A stretch of 35,206 nt of DNA, taken from NCBI RefSeq assembly GCF_028290785.1, contig NZ_JAQGJD010000112.1, forward strand, positions 1 to 35,206, given 5' to 3'. Below are positions 1 to 9,244 of the stretch, one piece after another. Source of the DNA: Tardiphaga sp. (GTDB taxonomy: Bacteria; Pseudomonadota; Alphaproteobacteria; Rhizobiales; Xanthobacteraceae). The translations under genes were made by a program, and so were the position numbers. The first letter of the stretch is position 1. The number at the start of each line of letters is the position of its first letter. The notes under the pieces were generated by a model. That model was not told the DNA's origin, searched no databases, and saw nothing but the letters and a program-made list of their open reading frames with translations.

Positions 1-526
1 TCCAGCCGGTCGGGAAGATATCGCCAAGGAACAGCGCTTGTTCGTCGGTCATGCCGTTGGGAATGATGATGGGCGAGACATCGGCGTAGGGCACGCGGAC
101 ATATTCCGCCTGGCCACCGGCATAGGCACCGGTCAGATGCGAATAGCCGAACAGGCCGGCGGTCGGATAGCCAAAGGCGGCCGTCGCGTTTTCCGGCGTA
201 CGGTTGCTGCGCTGACATACCGACCAGTTACCCTTGCGGCATTGCTCGCACTCCCCGCAGCAGATTGTGAACGGTACGACGACGCGGTCTCCGACCTTCA
301 GCTTCTTGTTGTCCGCGCCGACCTCCACCACTTCTCCCATGAATTCGTGGCCCAGAACGTCGCCCTTTTCCATAAAGGGAATGTAGCCGTCCATCAGATG
401 GAGATCCGATCCACAGATCGCGCAAGCGGTCATCTTGATGATGGCATCGCGGCCGTGTTCGATCTTCGGGTCTGGAACGCTATCGCAGCGGATGTCGTTT
501 TTGCCGTGCCAACACAGTGCTTTCAT
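1..526 (-). CDS. Zinc-dependent alcohol dehydrogenase, 5' part (runs off the left edge)
   Basis: About 175 N-terminal codons of a medium-chain zinc alcohol/formaldehyde dehydrogenase; the rest lies beyond position 1. The start at 526 follows an AGGAACGG-like ribosome site and gives [11 protein letters not shown]. Seen directly: the catalytic zinc motif [10 protein letters not shown] (Cys38), the GHE motif (His60-Glu61), and the structural zinc set Cys90, Cys93, Cys96 and Cys104 spaced C-x2-C-x2-C-x7-C. The family oxidises alcohols or aldehyde adducts with NAD(P) in the cytoplasm. The NAD-binding Rossmann half is off the window, so cofactor and substrate cannot be judged. Resemblance to formaldehyde-dehydrogenase-like members rests on the general motif pattern only. 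It is transcribed away from the sugar operon and need not be related to it. Confidence 0.9.
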   Translation of the reverse strand, partial: MKALCWHGKNDIRCDSVPDPKIEHGRDAIIKMTACAICGSDLHLMDGYIPFMEKGDVLGHEFMGEVVEVGADNKKLKVGDRVVVPFTICCGECEQCRKGNWSVCQRSNRTPENATAAFGYPTAGLFGYSHLTGAYAGGQAEYVRVPYADVSPIIIPNGMTDEQALFLGDIFPTGW

Positions 527-720
527 GATTTTCCGTTCCTACGCGGTTTGCTCGTATTTCGGTGTCCTGTCGGGACTTCCCGTTCAAGCGGAGGCCGCCA
601 AGTTTGTTCCAGCTGGCGTTTGCTATCCAGGTTTTCGCCGCCGCACATGTCGTGACCCCTCTTGAGCTTTCGGAACTCAAAACGTGGCCGCCGGTTGAGC
701 GATTAAACCGAGGATGCACC

Positions 721-1003
721 ATGACCGTCGCCGCAGGTTTCACGCCCACCGACCTGGAGCTCATGATCAAACATGAACTTCGGAAAGATCGGGAAGTATC
801 GGAGGCCTTGCTGATCCGGATTATTCGCCAGGGGGGCGTCCTGGCGCGCCGAGGCGCGATTTAAGGCCAGTCACACCGGCCTGCTGGGTGACTACAAGGC
901 CAGCATTGCAAAGAGGGTCACCGAGATCGGCGAGCAGCTGGCTCCAGGTCACCGGGCTTGTTGGTTAGTTCCAGTCGGCTGCAGGATCGCGGCTTCGTCC
1001 TGA
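721..1003 (+). pseudogene. Small unknown gene broken by a frameshift at a G6 run
   Basis: An ATG at 721 follows GAGG at a good distance and opens a short charged reading frame (MTVAAGFTPTDLELMIKHEL...) that stops at 862-864. At 831-836 there are six consecutive G. With five G the frame would continue past the stop through a helical, charged stretch containing RAEARFKASHTGLLGDYK and IAKRVTEIGEQLAPG, ending at TGA 1001-1003, for a protein of about 93 residues. The continuation has coding character (balanced charge, few rare residues), which is why I treat the two halves as one gene. I do not recognise the family. It may be a decayed gene, a phase-variable one, or a sequencing error in the homopolymer. 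The rest of 527-1069 holds nothing else I can support; a short near-palindrome CGGGACTTCCCG lies at 571-582. Confidence 0.45.
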
Positions 1004-1069
1004 CGCCGCGCCGAGCGATGCCGCGGCCAGCATCAACCTGAAGGTAGAGGTAAGTCGCGGGCTACCCGC

Positions 1070-2095
1070 CTACCCGACCGGTTTCAGCGCCGGCGCGATC
1101 CGGTGCGGCAGCAGATGCTCCCGCGGCGGTTCGCCGCCCCAGATGCTGACCAGTAGATCGACAATGCTGGGACCGAATTCGGGATGCGGAATCGCGACCG
1201 ACGTCAGCCACGGAGCGAGCCAGGCATTGATCGGGTTGCCGTCGATGCCCACCAGCTCGCAATCCCCGGGGACCCGGACGCCGCTCTCCCTTGCAAGACG
1301 GTGAACGCCATAGGCGACCTGATCGCTGACGCACATGGCGCCGCGCGGCCAGCGGCGGCGGGCGGCGAAGCTGCGGGCAGCAGCGTAGCCGATCTCCAGG
1401 TGAGAGGTGCCGGGAGCCTCGGCCCGGCAGATCGCTGCGTCCGGCACGCCGCGCAGGACGGCGCGGTCGCAGAAGCCCTTCACCCTGTCGCGGGTGGTCG
1501 ATGAGCCTTGCGACGGGAACACGACCGCTGGCTCGGTGATGCCCAAGTCCAGGAGATAGTCGGCCGCGTCGGCGCCAGCGGCGACGTTGTCGGTTCCGAC
1601 ATAGGCGCCGCCGCCGAACGGGCTCCGCCGGCTGACGAATACCATCGGCGCGCCGCGGGCCACGAAGTCGCTCAGGCCGGGACTGGGTTGGCTGGCCACC
1701 ATCACGTAGCCCTGCACGACCTGCGAGCGCATCGCATTCAGGTAATCATCCTGCAGATCGGACCGGTCGTGAGTATCGCACAGGATCATGACGTAGCCGG
1801 CGGCACGAAGCGCGGCCTCGGTCGAGGCCGCGATAGCGGCCATCACGGGATTGTCGAGGTTGGCCGCCAGCATCGCGACCAGCCGGCTCTCGCGGCGCCG
1901 CAATGCCCGCCCGACCTGGTTCGGATGGTATCCGACCGATTCAATCGCCTGCCGGACGCGCGCCACCGTCTCGGACGAGGCCCGCCCGGTTTCGCCGTTC
2001 ACGATCCGCGACACCGTGGCAATCGAAACGCCCGCCTTGGCCGCGACGGTGGCGAGCGACACGGGAGTGACCCCCGTCCGGTTCGCGTCGCTCAT
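1070..2095 (-). CDS. LacI-family transcriptional regulator
   Basis: A 341-residue LacI/GalR regulator. The start at 2095 (MSDANRTGVTPVS) is preceded by GGAGAAGG at ideal spacing; an upstream in-frame start at 2158 would run into the operator region and is less likely. Residues 12-31 form the helix-turn-helix (VSLATVAAKAGVSIATVSRI), followed by the hinge region that ends in a VGYHPNQVGRALRRRES-type stretch. The rest is the periplasmic-binding-protein-like effector domain, normally sensing a sugar. The gene is divergent from a CUT1 sugar transporter plus GH31 glycosidase, and a matching palindrome sits between them, so it very probably represses that operon and releases it on binding the imported sugar or a product. 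The effector is unknown. Confidence 0.95.
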   Translation of the reverse strand: MSDANRTGVTPVSLATVAAKAGVSIATVSRIVNGETGRASSETVARVRQAIESVGYHPNQVGRALRRRESRLVAMLAANLDNPVMAAIAASTEAALRAAGYVMILCDTHDRSDLQDDYLNAMRSQVVQGYVMVASQPSPGLSDFVARGAPMVFVSRRSPFGGGAYVGTDNVAAGADAADYLLDLGITEPAVVFPSQGSSTTRDRVKGFCDRAVLRGVPDAAICRAEAPGTSHLEIGYAAARSFAARRRWPRGAMCVSDQVAYGVHRLARESGVRVPGDCELVGIDGNPINAWLAPWLTSVAIPHPEFGPSIVDLLVSIWGGEPPREHLLPHRIAPALKPVG

Positions 2096-2147
2096 GTTCG
2101 TGCCTTCTCCGAAATCAGTCGCCCTACCTTCTACAGCGCAAGATCGC

Positions 2148-2177
2148 TTGACAGGCAAGGCAAACGTTTGCCAAACT
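2148..2177 (+). promoter_or_regulatory. Candidate promoter of the sugar ABC-GH31 operon
   Basis: TTGACA at 2148-2153 is a perfect -35 consensus. With an 18-bp spacer the best -10 is the weak CAAACT at 2172-2177. The LacI-type palindrome sits in the spacer, where bound repressor would block RNA polymerase. The -35 is clear, the -10 is poor, and no start site has been measured. Confidence 0.4.
2159..2172. promoter_or_regulatory. LacI-type operator palindrome
   Basis: GGCAAACGTTTGCC is a perfect 14-bp palindrome with the central CG and AAACGTTT core typical of LacI/GalR-family operators. It lies between the lacI-type gene (start 2095) and the sugar-binding-protein gene (start 2236), 6 bp downstream of TTGACA. 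Location and symmetry together make it the likely target of the divergent regulator. One copy only was noticed. Confidence 0.75.
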
Positions 2178-2235
2178 TTATTCAGCAGTCGCGAAGCCCA
2201 CCGTGAGATGGGCCGCCGGGAGGAGGACTGTCAAA

Positions 2236-3504
2236 ATGAAGATGATCGCCAAGGCCCTTTTGCTGGCTCTCGCGCTGGCCGCGGGAGTTTGTCCGGCGCT
2301 CGCCCAAACCAGTTTGCGAATGACCTGGTACTCGGATGGCAACGAGGGCGAGGTCATGGCCGACCTGCTCAAACGGTTCGAGAGCAAGAATGCCGACATC
2401 AAGGTCGTCCTCGATCAGGTGCCCGTCAACGAGACGTTGCCGGTGCAGCTCGCATCCGGCCAAGGGCCGGACATGGCGCGCGTCGGCGACATGGGCGGCC
2501 TTGCCCGATACATGCTCGACCTGCGCCCCTATCTGAAGAACGCGGCCTACTGGGAAGCGAACTACGCGCCGTTCCTGGCATGGATGCGCGTCCCCGGCGA
2601 TACCTCGTCGATCCCCGGATTCATGACCCAGCTGACCTTGACCGGTCCGTTCGTCAACAAGACCCTGTTCGAGCAAGCGGGCATCGCCATGCCCGACTCC
2701 AAGGCGACCTGGCAGGAGTGGGCCAAGGCCACGAAGGAGGTCGCGGCGAAGACCGGCGCCGCCTTCCCGATCGCGTTCGATCGCTCCGGCCACCGCTTCT
2801 TCGCGCTGGCGATCTCGCAGGGCGCCACCGTGTTCAATGCCGCCGGCGAGCCGGCGGTGGTGGATGAGGGCTTCAAGCGGGCCGCCCAACTGATCGCCGA
2901 GTGGCACAAGAGCGGCATCATGTCGAAGGAGCTGTGGGGCTCGGTCGCGGGCTCCGCCTACCGGGGCGCCAACGAGGAGTTCAAGAACGCGCAGGCCGTA
3001 ATGTACATGTCCGGCTCATGGCAGATCGGCCAGTTCGACAAGACCGTCGGCGACGCCTTCGACTGGGTGGCGGTCCCGACGCCGTGTGGACCGGCCAATT
3101 GCTCCGGCATGCCGGGCGGCGCGGCCCTCGTGGGCATCAAGGCGACCCGGCATCCGGCCGAAGTCGCGCGCGTGCTCGACTACCTCGCGAGCGAAGAAAT
3201 CGTGGCGGAGTTCTACGCCCGCTCGCTGTTCGTGCCGGGGCATCTCGGCCTTGCCGCCAAGGGCGTTGACTACAAGACCGCATCGCCGCAGGCGAAGGCC
3301 GCCCTCAAGGTGTTCAGCGACGAAGTGTCGAAGCTCGATCCGCTCGCCTATCGGCTGCAGGGCTACACCAGCAACCGCATCGTTTTCAACGCGGTGATCA
3401 GCCGCCTCGGGCAGGCGGTGACGGGTGAAGCGACGCTCGACGAAGCCTACGGACGCATCACGCAGGACATCGCCCAGCAGATCGCCGAGCGAAACAAGAA
3501 GTGA
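2236..3504 (+). CDS. Sugar ABC transporter substrate-binding protein (CUT1 type)
   Basis: A 422-residue periplasmic solute-binding protein of family 1 (SBP_bac_1), the receptor of the adjacent CUT1 importer. The start at 2236 follows GGGAGGAGGA with about 8 nt spacing and directly yields a Sec signal peptide (MKMIAKALLLALALAAG, then PALAQ with cleavage near residue 23-24). The mature part opens LRMTWYSDGNEGEVMADLL, typical of oligosaccharide receptors, and has late-family features such as MYMSGSWQIGQFDK and a GMPGGAALVG loop. The length is normal. It is the first gene of an operon continuing through two permeases, an ATPase and a GH31 enzyme, so the ligand is probably an alpha-glucoside or related oligosaccharide; the exact sugar cannot be read from sequence. 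It is probably repressed by the divergent LacI regulator. Confidence 0.93.
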   Translation: MKMIAKALLLALALAAGVCPALAQTSLRMTWYSDGNEGEVMADLLKRFESKNADIKVVLDQVPVNETLPVQLASGQGPDMARVGDMGGLARYMLDLRPYLKNAAYWEANYAPFLAWMRVPGDTSSIPGFMTQLTLTGPFVNKTLFEQAGIAMPDSKATWQEWAKATKEVAAKTGAAFPIAFDRSGHRFFALAISQGATVFNAAGEPAVVDEGFKRAAQLIAEWHKSGIMSKELWGSVAGSAYRGANEEFKNAQAVMYMSGSWQIGQFDKTVGDAFDWVAVPTPCGPANCSGMPGGAALVGIKATRHPAEVARVLDYLASEEIVAEFYARSLFVPGHLGLAAKGVDYKTASPQAKAALKVFSDEVSKLDPLAYRLQGYTSNRIVFNAVISRLGQAVTGEATLDEAYGRITQDIAQQIAERNKK

Positions 3505-3513
3505 GCGATCCAC

Positions 3514-4569
3514 ATGTCCGGACGGCGTGACGGTGTGAGCACGGACGCAGCGCAGAATGGCCCGGCGGGCACGGTCCCGGCCGCGGCGATCGTCGCGCGC
3601 CCGCTCGGCGCGCTGATTGCGCTACCGCTGCGGCTGCTCGACGCGCCGATGCGCGCGCTGCAGCGCACGATCGGCGAGCGGCGCATGCCCTACGTCTTCC
3701 TGGCGCCGAACGCCGCGTTCTTCGGCGTGTTTGTGTTTCTGCCGATCGCCATCAACCTGTGGTTCTCGGTGACCGGTGGGCCGGCGCTGTTTCTGTCGGA
3801 GCGGCCCTATGTCGGCGCGGGCCAATACGGATATTTGTTCGAGTGCGGCTCCTTCCTCGACCCGAACTCGTGCCGAGAGGACCATTTCTGGCGCGGCGTC
3901 GCCAACACCGCAAAGTTCACGCTGTTCCAGGTAGTCGCCATGGTGGCGTTCTCCCTGATCACCGCGGTCGTCCTGAACATGAAAATCCGGGCGCGCGGCT
4001 TCTTCCGGGCGGTGTACTTTTTCCCGGTATTGCTGTCGCCGGTGGTCGTCGCGCTGATCTGGAAATGGATACTGCAACGGGACGGCCTCCTGAACGCCGC
4101 GATTACATCGCTCGGCGGACAGAAGATCCTGTTCTTCGTCGATCCCGGCTGGGCGATGTTCTGGGCCGTTCTGGTGTCGGTCTGGGCCCATATGGGCTTT
4201 TACACGCTGATCCTGCTCGCAGGCCTGCAGGCGATTCCCGCGGATCTCTACGAGGCCGCCGAGATGGACGCGACGCCGCGCTGGCGCGTGTTCCGGCGCA
4301 TCACCCTGCCGATGCTATGGCCGAACATGGTGGTGGTGATCGTACTGGCGCTCATCAAGGGCGTTCAGACCTTCGACGAGGTCTTCGTCCTGACGGGCGG
4401 CGGCCCGGGCACCGCGACCCTGATGGTGGTGCAGTACATCTACGAGACCGCGTTCTCGAACCAGGTGCAAAATTTCGGGCTTGCCGCCGCCGCTTCCTGC
4501 GTGCTCGGCGTGGTGCTGTTCGGCCTGACGCTCGCTCAACTCGCGGCCTCGCGCCGCCGTGCGACCTGA
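3514..4569 (+). CDS. Sugar ABC transporter permease (UgpA/MalF-like)
   Basis: A 351-residue inner-membrane permease of the CUT1 MalF/UgpA type. It starts 9 bp after the binding-protein stop. About 55 mostly polar or amphipathic residues precede the first membrane helix (PYVFLAPNAAFFGVFVFLPI). About six hydrophobic segments follow, and the cytoplasmic EAA loop begins at Glu247 (YEAAEMDATPRWRVFRRITL), which docks on the ATPase. GGGPGTAT after the EAA loop is characteristic of this subfamily. Its partner permease is the next gene. The long N-terminal extension is somewhat unusual but contains no recognisable domain. Confidence 0.93.
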   Translation: MSGRRDGVSTDAAQNGPAGTVPAAAIVARPLGALIALPLRLLDAPMRALQRTIGERRMPYVFLAPNAAFFGVFVFLPIAINLWFSVTGGPALFLSERPYVGAGQYGYLFECGSFLDPNSCREDHFWRGVANTAKFTLFQVVAMVAFSLITAVVLNMKIRARGFFRAVYFFPVLLSPVVVALIWKWILQRDGLLNAAITSLGGQKILFFVDPGWAMFWAVLVSVWAHMGFYTLILLAGLQAIPADLYEAAEMDATPRWRVFRRITLPMLWPNMVVVIVLALIKGVQTFDEVFVLTGGGPGTATLMVVQYIYETAFSNQVQNFGLAAAASCVLGVVLFGLTLAQLAASRRRAT

Positions 4570-4577
4570 GGCGTGAG

Positions 4578-5630
4578 ATGAAAATCGCCGCGTTCCTGAC
4601 CCGTCGCCGCGTCGCCGGCCGGCGCATCCACTGGACCGACATCGTCGCTTACGGCTATCTCGCGGTCGGGGTCGTCGTGATGTTCGGGCCGGTGCTCTGG
4701 CTCGTGCTGTCCTCGTTCAAGACGCCGGCCGGCCTGCTCGAGTTTCCGCCCTCGCTGTTGCCGATGGCGCAGGTCGAGGTCACTGTACCCGGCCAGCCGC
4801 AACCGCTGCCCCTGTTCCGCACCACGCTGCCCGACGGCCAGGTGCGCGACCTCGTGCAGTTGCGCCGCGTCGGCATCGTGGCGCAGATGGCCGATCCCAA
4901 GGACCCGACCCAGACCTTCCGCGTACCGATCGACAAGCGCGAGCCGGTCCGCGCCTTTGCGATGGCCACCGGCAACTATACCGAGCCTCTCGCCCGCTTC
5001 GACTTTCTGCGCTTCCTCTGGAATTCGATCTTCGTCACCGTCGTGGCGACGGCCATTACGCTGCTGATCAACTCGATGGCCGCCTACGCGCTATCGATCT
5101 ACGAATTTCCGGGTAAGGGTTTCGCCATCCTCACCGTCATTGGCACGCTGATGATCCCGATTACGATCATTCTGGTGCCGGTCTACCTCGTTGTAACCGA
5201 ACTCAGGCTCGTCAATTCACTCTGGGCCGTGATCCTGCCGGGCGCAGCGACCCCCACCGGCGTATTCCTGTTGCGGCAATACATGTTGACGCTCCCGCGC
5301 GACCTCATCGAGGCAGCCCGCATGGACAAGGCTTCGGAGTGGCAGATCTACTGGCGCATCGTCATGCCGCTCACCATGCCGGCGCTGGCGGTGCTCGCAA
5401 TCTTCTCGGTGATGTGGCGCTGGAACGAGTTCCTGTGGCCGCTGGCCGTGCTCACCAAGACAGAGAGCTACACGTTGCAGATCGGCCTTAATGCCTTCCA
5501 GGGTGAACTCCAGACGCAGTGGCACTACCTGCTTGCCATGACGGTGATGACACTGCTGCCGATCGCGCTCGTTTTCGTCTTTTTACAGCGCTTCATCGCC
5601 ACCGGCATTGGCAACACGGGGATGAAATGA
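4578..5630 (+). CDS. Sugar ABC transporter permease (UgpE/MalG-like) with enlarged periplasmic loop
   Basis: A 350-residue second permease of the CUT1 importer, starting 8 bp after the first permease stop at the ATG of MKIAAFLTRR. The first helix (residues about 22-46) ends in LSSFKTPAGLLEFPPSLLP, which in ordinary family members is soon followed by the conserved WNS stretch. Here about 65 extra residues (roughly 65-130, rich in Pro, Arg, Gln and Val) intervene before FLWNSIFVTVVAT. The EAA loop is intact (Glu245, EAARMDKASEWQIYWRIVMP). Usual family length is about 275-300, so the insertion accounts for the excess. By topology it faces the periplasm and could contact the binding protein, as the MalF P2 loop does; that role is inference. 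Confidence 0.93.
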   Translation: MKIAAFLTRRRVAGRRIHWTDIVAYGYLAVGVVVMFGPVLWLVLSSFKTPAGLLEFPPSLLPMAQVEVTVPGQPQPLPLFRTTLPDGQVRDLVQLRRVGIVAQMADPKDPTQTFRVPIDKREPVRAFAMATGNYTEPLARFDFLRFLWNSIFVTVVATAITLLINSMAAYALSIYEFPGKGFAILTVIGTLMIPITIILVPVYLVVTELRLVNSLWAVILPGAATPTGVFLLRQYMLTLPRDLIEAARMDKASEWQIYWRIVMPLTMPALAVLAIFSVMWRWNEFLWPLAVLTKTESYTLQIGLNAFQGELQTQWHYLLAMTVMTLLPIALVFVFLQRFIATGIGNTGMK

Positions 5631-5645
5631 ACGAACCGGTGCACT

Positions 5646-6757
<1,112 letters not shown>

Positions 6758-6761
<4 letters not shown>

Positions 6762-9127
6762 AAGCTCTGACGACAGGCCGCTACCTTGGGCGCGACGGGA
6801 TTTGGGCCGTGTTTGCCCTGGGACAGGATGCGGCCGAACTGCGCATCGGAATGCTGGAGGCAAATCTCGGCCGGGTGGTGCTGAAGCGGCCAGGCGGCTA
6901 TCGCCTCGACCGCGGCTGGTCGATCGCCCCCGGCGGGCTGGAGCCTCCCTATGAGGGGCGGCTGCGTGACGACCTCGCGGGTTTTGCTTGCCCGGATACC
7001 GACGTTTCCGAGGATGGCAAGACCGTCACCCTGGCGATCGCGGGAGGGCTCGCGGCCGAAGTGACGCTCGACCCGTTCGGGATCGCGTGGCGCCGCGCCG
7101 GAGATGACCGGCCTTTCCTGCAGGACCGCCCAACGCAGGCCTACTTCATCTCGAACAAGACGCCGGCGTTCCAGCACGTCATGGTGCGTGAGCCGGACGA
7201 GCGGCACTACGGTCTCGGCGACAAGACCGGGCCGCTCGACCATACCGGCCGTCGTTTTCGTATCGACGCAGTAGACCCCTGCGGCTTCGACGCCGAACTG
7301 AGCGACCCGCTGTACAAGATGATCCCGTTTTTGATCGTCGATGGGCCACTCGGCGCGCATGGAATTTTCTATGACAGCCTGGCGGTCGCCGAGATGGATC
7401 TCGGTTGCACGCTCGACAATTACCACGGCCTGTTCCGGTCCTATGCGGCGCAGGACGGCGACCTGGATTATTACGTGTTGGCCGGTCCCGACGTCCGGTC
7501 GGTGGTGCGCGGCTTCTCCTGGCTGACCGGAGGCCAGGCCTTCGCACCGAAGTGGTCGCTGGGTTTTGCTACCACCTCGATGGCGATCGCCGATGCACCG
7601 GATGCCGATGCGCGCATCAGCGATTTCATCGCGAAATGCCGTGAACATGATATTCCGTGCGACAGTTTCCATTTCGGCTCCGGCTACACCTCGATCGGCC
7701 CGCGCCGCTACGCCTTCAACTGGAACCACTCCAAATTTCCCGATCCATCCGGCACCATGGCGCGGTTGAAGGCGGCTGGCATGCAGCCGGTGACCAATCT
7801 GAAACCGTGCCTGCTCGACGACCATCCGCGACTGGACGAGGCCAGGGCGGCCGATATCCTGGTGCGGGACGGCGTGACCGGCGAGCCGGCGGTGGCGCAG
7901 TTCTGGGACGGACTGGGCTTTCACCTCGACTTCACCAACCCGGCCGGCCGGACGTGGTGGCGCCGGGGCATCGAGACCGCGCTGCTCGACCACGGGGTGG
8001 TGTCGGTCTGGAACGACAACAACGAATACGAGATTTGGGACGAGGACGCGGTTTGCGACGGCGACGGCCGGCCCTTCCCACAGGCGGTGGCCCGGCCCGC
8101 CCAGCCGCTGCTGATGACGAAGCTGTCCCACGAAACCCAGTGTGCACGCGCGCCCGACAAGCGCCCCTATGCGCTGACCCGCGGCGGGCCAGCCGGAATC
8201 GCGCGTTACGGCCAGACCTGGTCCGGCGACAACGAGACCGCCTGGAAGACGTTGCGCTACAACCTCACCCAGGGGCTCACCATGAGCCTGTCGGGCATGT
8301 TCAACATCGGCCACGATGTCGGCGGCTTTCATGGGCCGAGCCCAGGGCCCGAGCTGTTCTGCCGCTTCGTCGAGTTCTGCTCGCTGTGGCCGCGCTTCGT
8401 AATGAATTCCTGGAACGACAACGGTGTCGTCAACCTGCCCTGGATGCATCCGGAGGTGATCCCGCAGGTCCGCGAAGCCGTCCAGTTCCGCTACCGCCTG
8501 ATGCCCTATCTGTACACGGCGATGTGGCGGGCCTCTCGCGACGACGAGCCGGTCGTTCGACCGCTGCTCTATGACTTTCCCGGCGATGCCGCCGCGATTG
8601 CGATCGACGATTGCTTCATGCTCGGGCGCGACCTTCTGGTCGCCCCCGTGCTGGCGGAAGGCGACCGGCACCGCGCCGTCTACCTGCCCGCTCATCCCGG
8701 AGGCTGGTACGACCTGCGGACCGGCGAGCACCACGAGGGCGGCAGCGTGGCGCGCGTCGATGCGCCGTTCGGAAGGCTCCCGGTCTGGGTCCGGTCGGGC
8801 GCCATGATCCCGATTTCGGACCAAATGAACGGAATCGATCCGGCGCGGGACGACGGCCGCACGCTGCTGGTGTTCGGCGAGCCCGCCGACGCCTCAACCG
8901 CCGATCTCTACGAGGACGACGGCGATACGGCCGATTGGCGTTCCGGCGGGCTGCATGTCGGCTTCCGGCTGCGTCGCGACGGAGACGCTCTCGCGGTCTC
9001 CACCGAGGCGCACGGCGCCTACCGCCCTGCCTATGGCCGCATTGTGGTCAAGCGCGTCGGTGCTGGCCGGCCGATCCGTGTCGAGACCGGCACGGGCCCG
9101 GTCAGCCTCGCGATTGAAACGCCCTGA
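6758..9127 (+). CDS. Glycoside hydrolase family 31 (alpha-glucosidase-like)
   Basis: A 789-residue GH31 retaining alpha-glycosidase. It has no signal peptide, so it acts in the cytoplasm on sugar brought in by the upstream transporter, to which it is coupled by a 4-bp overlap. Domain order: N-terminal beta-sandwich (about 1-240), (beta/alpha)8 barrel with the catalytic residues, then C-terminal beta-domains. The predicted nucleophile is Asp420 in SVWNDNNEYEIWDED and the acid/base is Asp491 in YGQTWSGDNETAW, 71 residues apart as expected. Many alpha-glucosidases of this family read W-x-DMNE; here it is WNDNNE with NEYE following, which points to a different subgroup. Substrate could be an alpha-glucoside, but GH31 also includes xylosidases, sulfoquinovosidases and alpha-N-acetylgalactosaminidases, so specificity is left open. 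Confidence 0.93.
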
Positions 9128-9244
9128 CGCGGCGCTGTACGCCTCGTCACGCGCGATCACCTGCGCGGAGGCGGCGAAGGGTGAAGGGTGTTGTGCAGGC
9201 CGACATCACGGCAATTGCGGCCACGGCCAAAGGACACCGCGACG

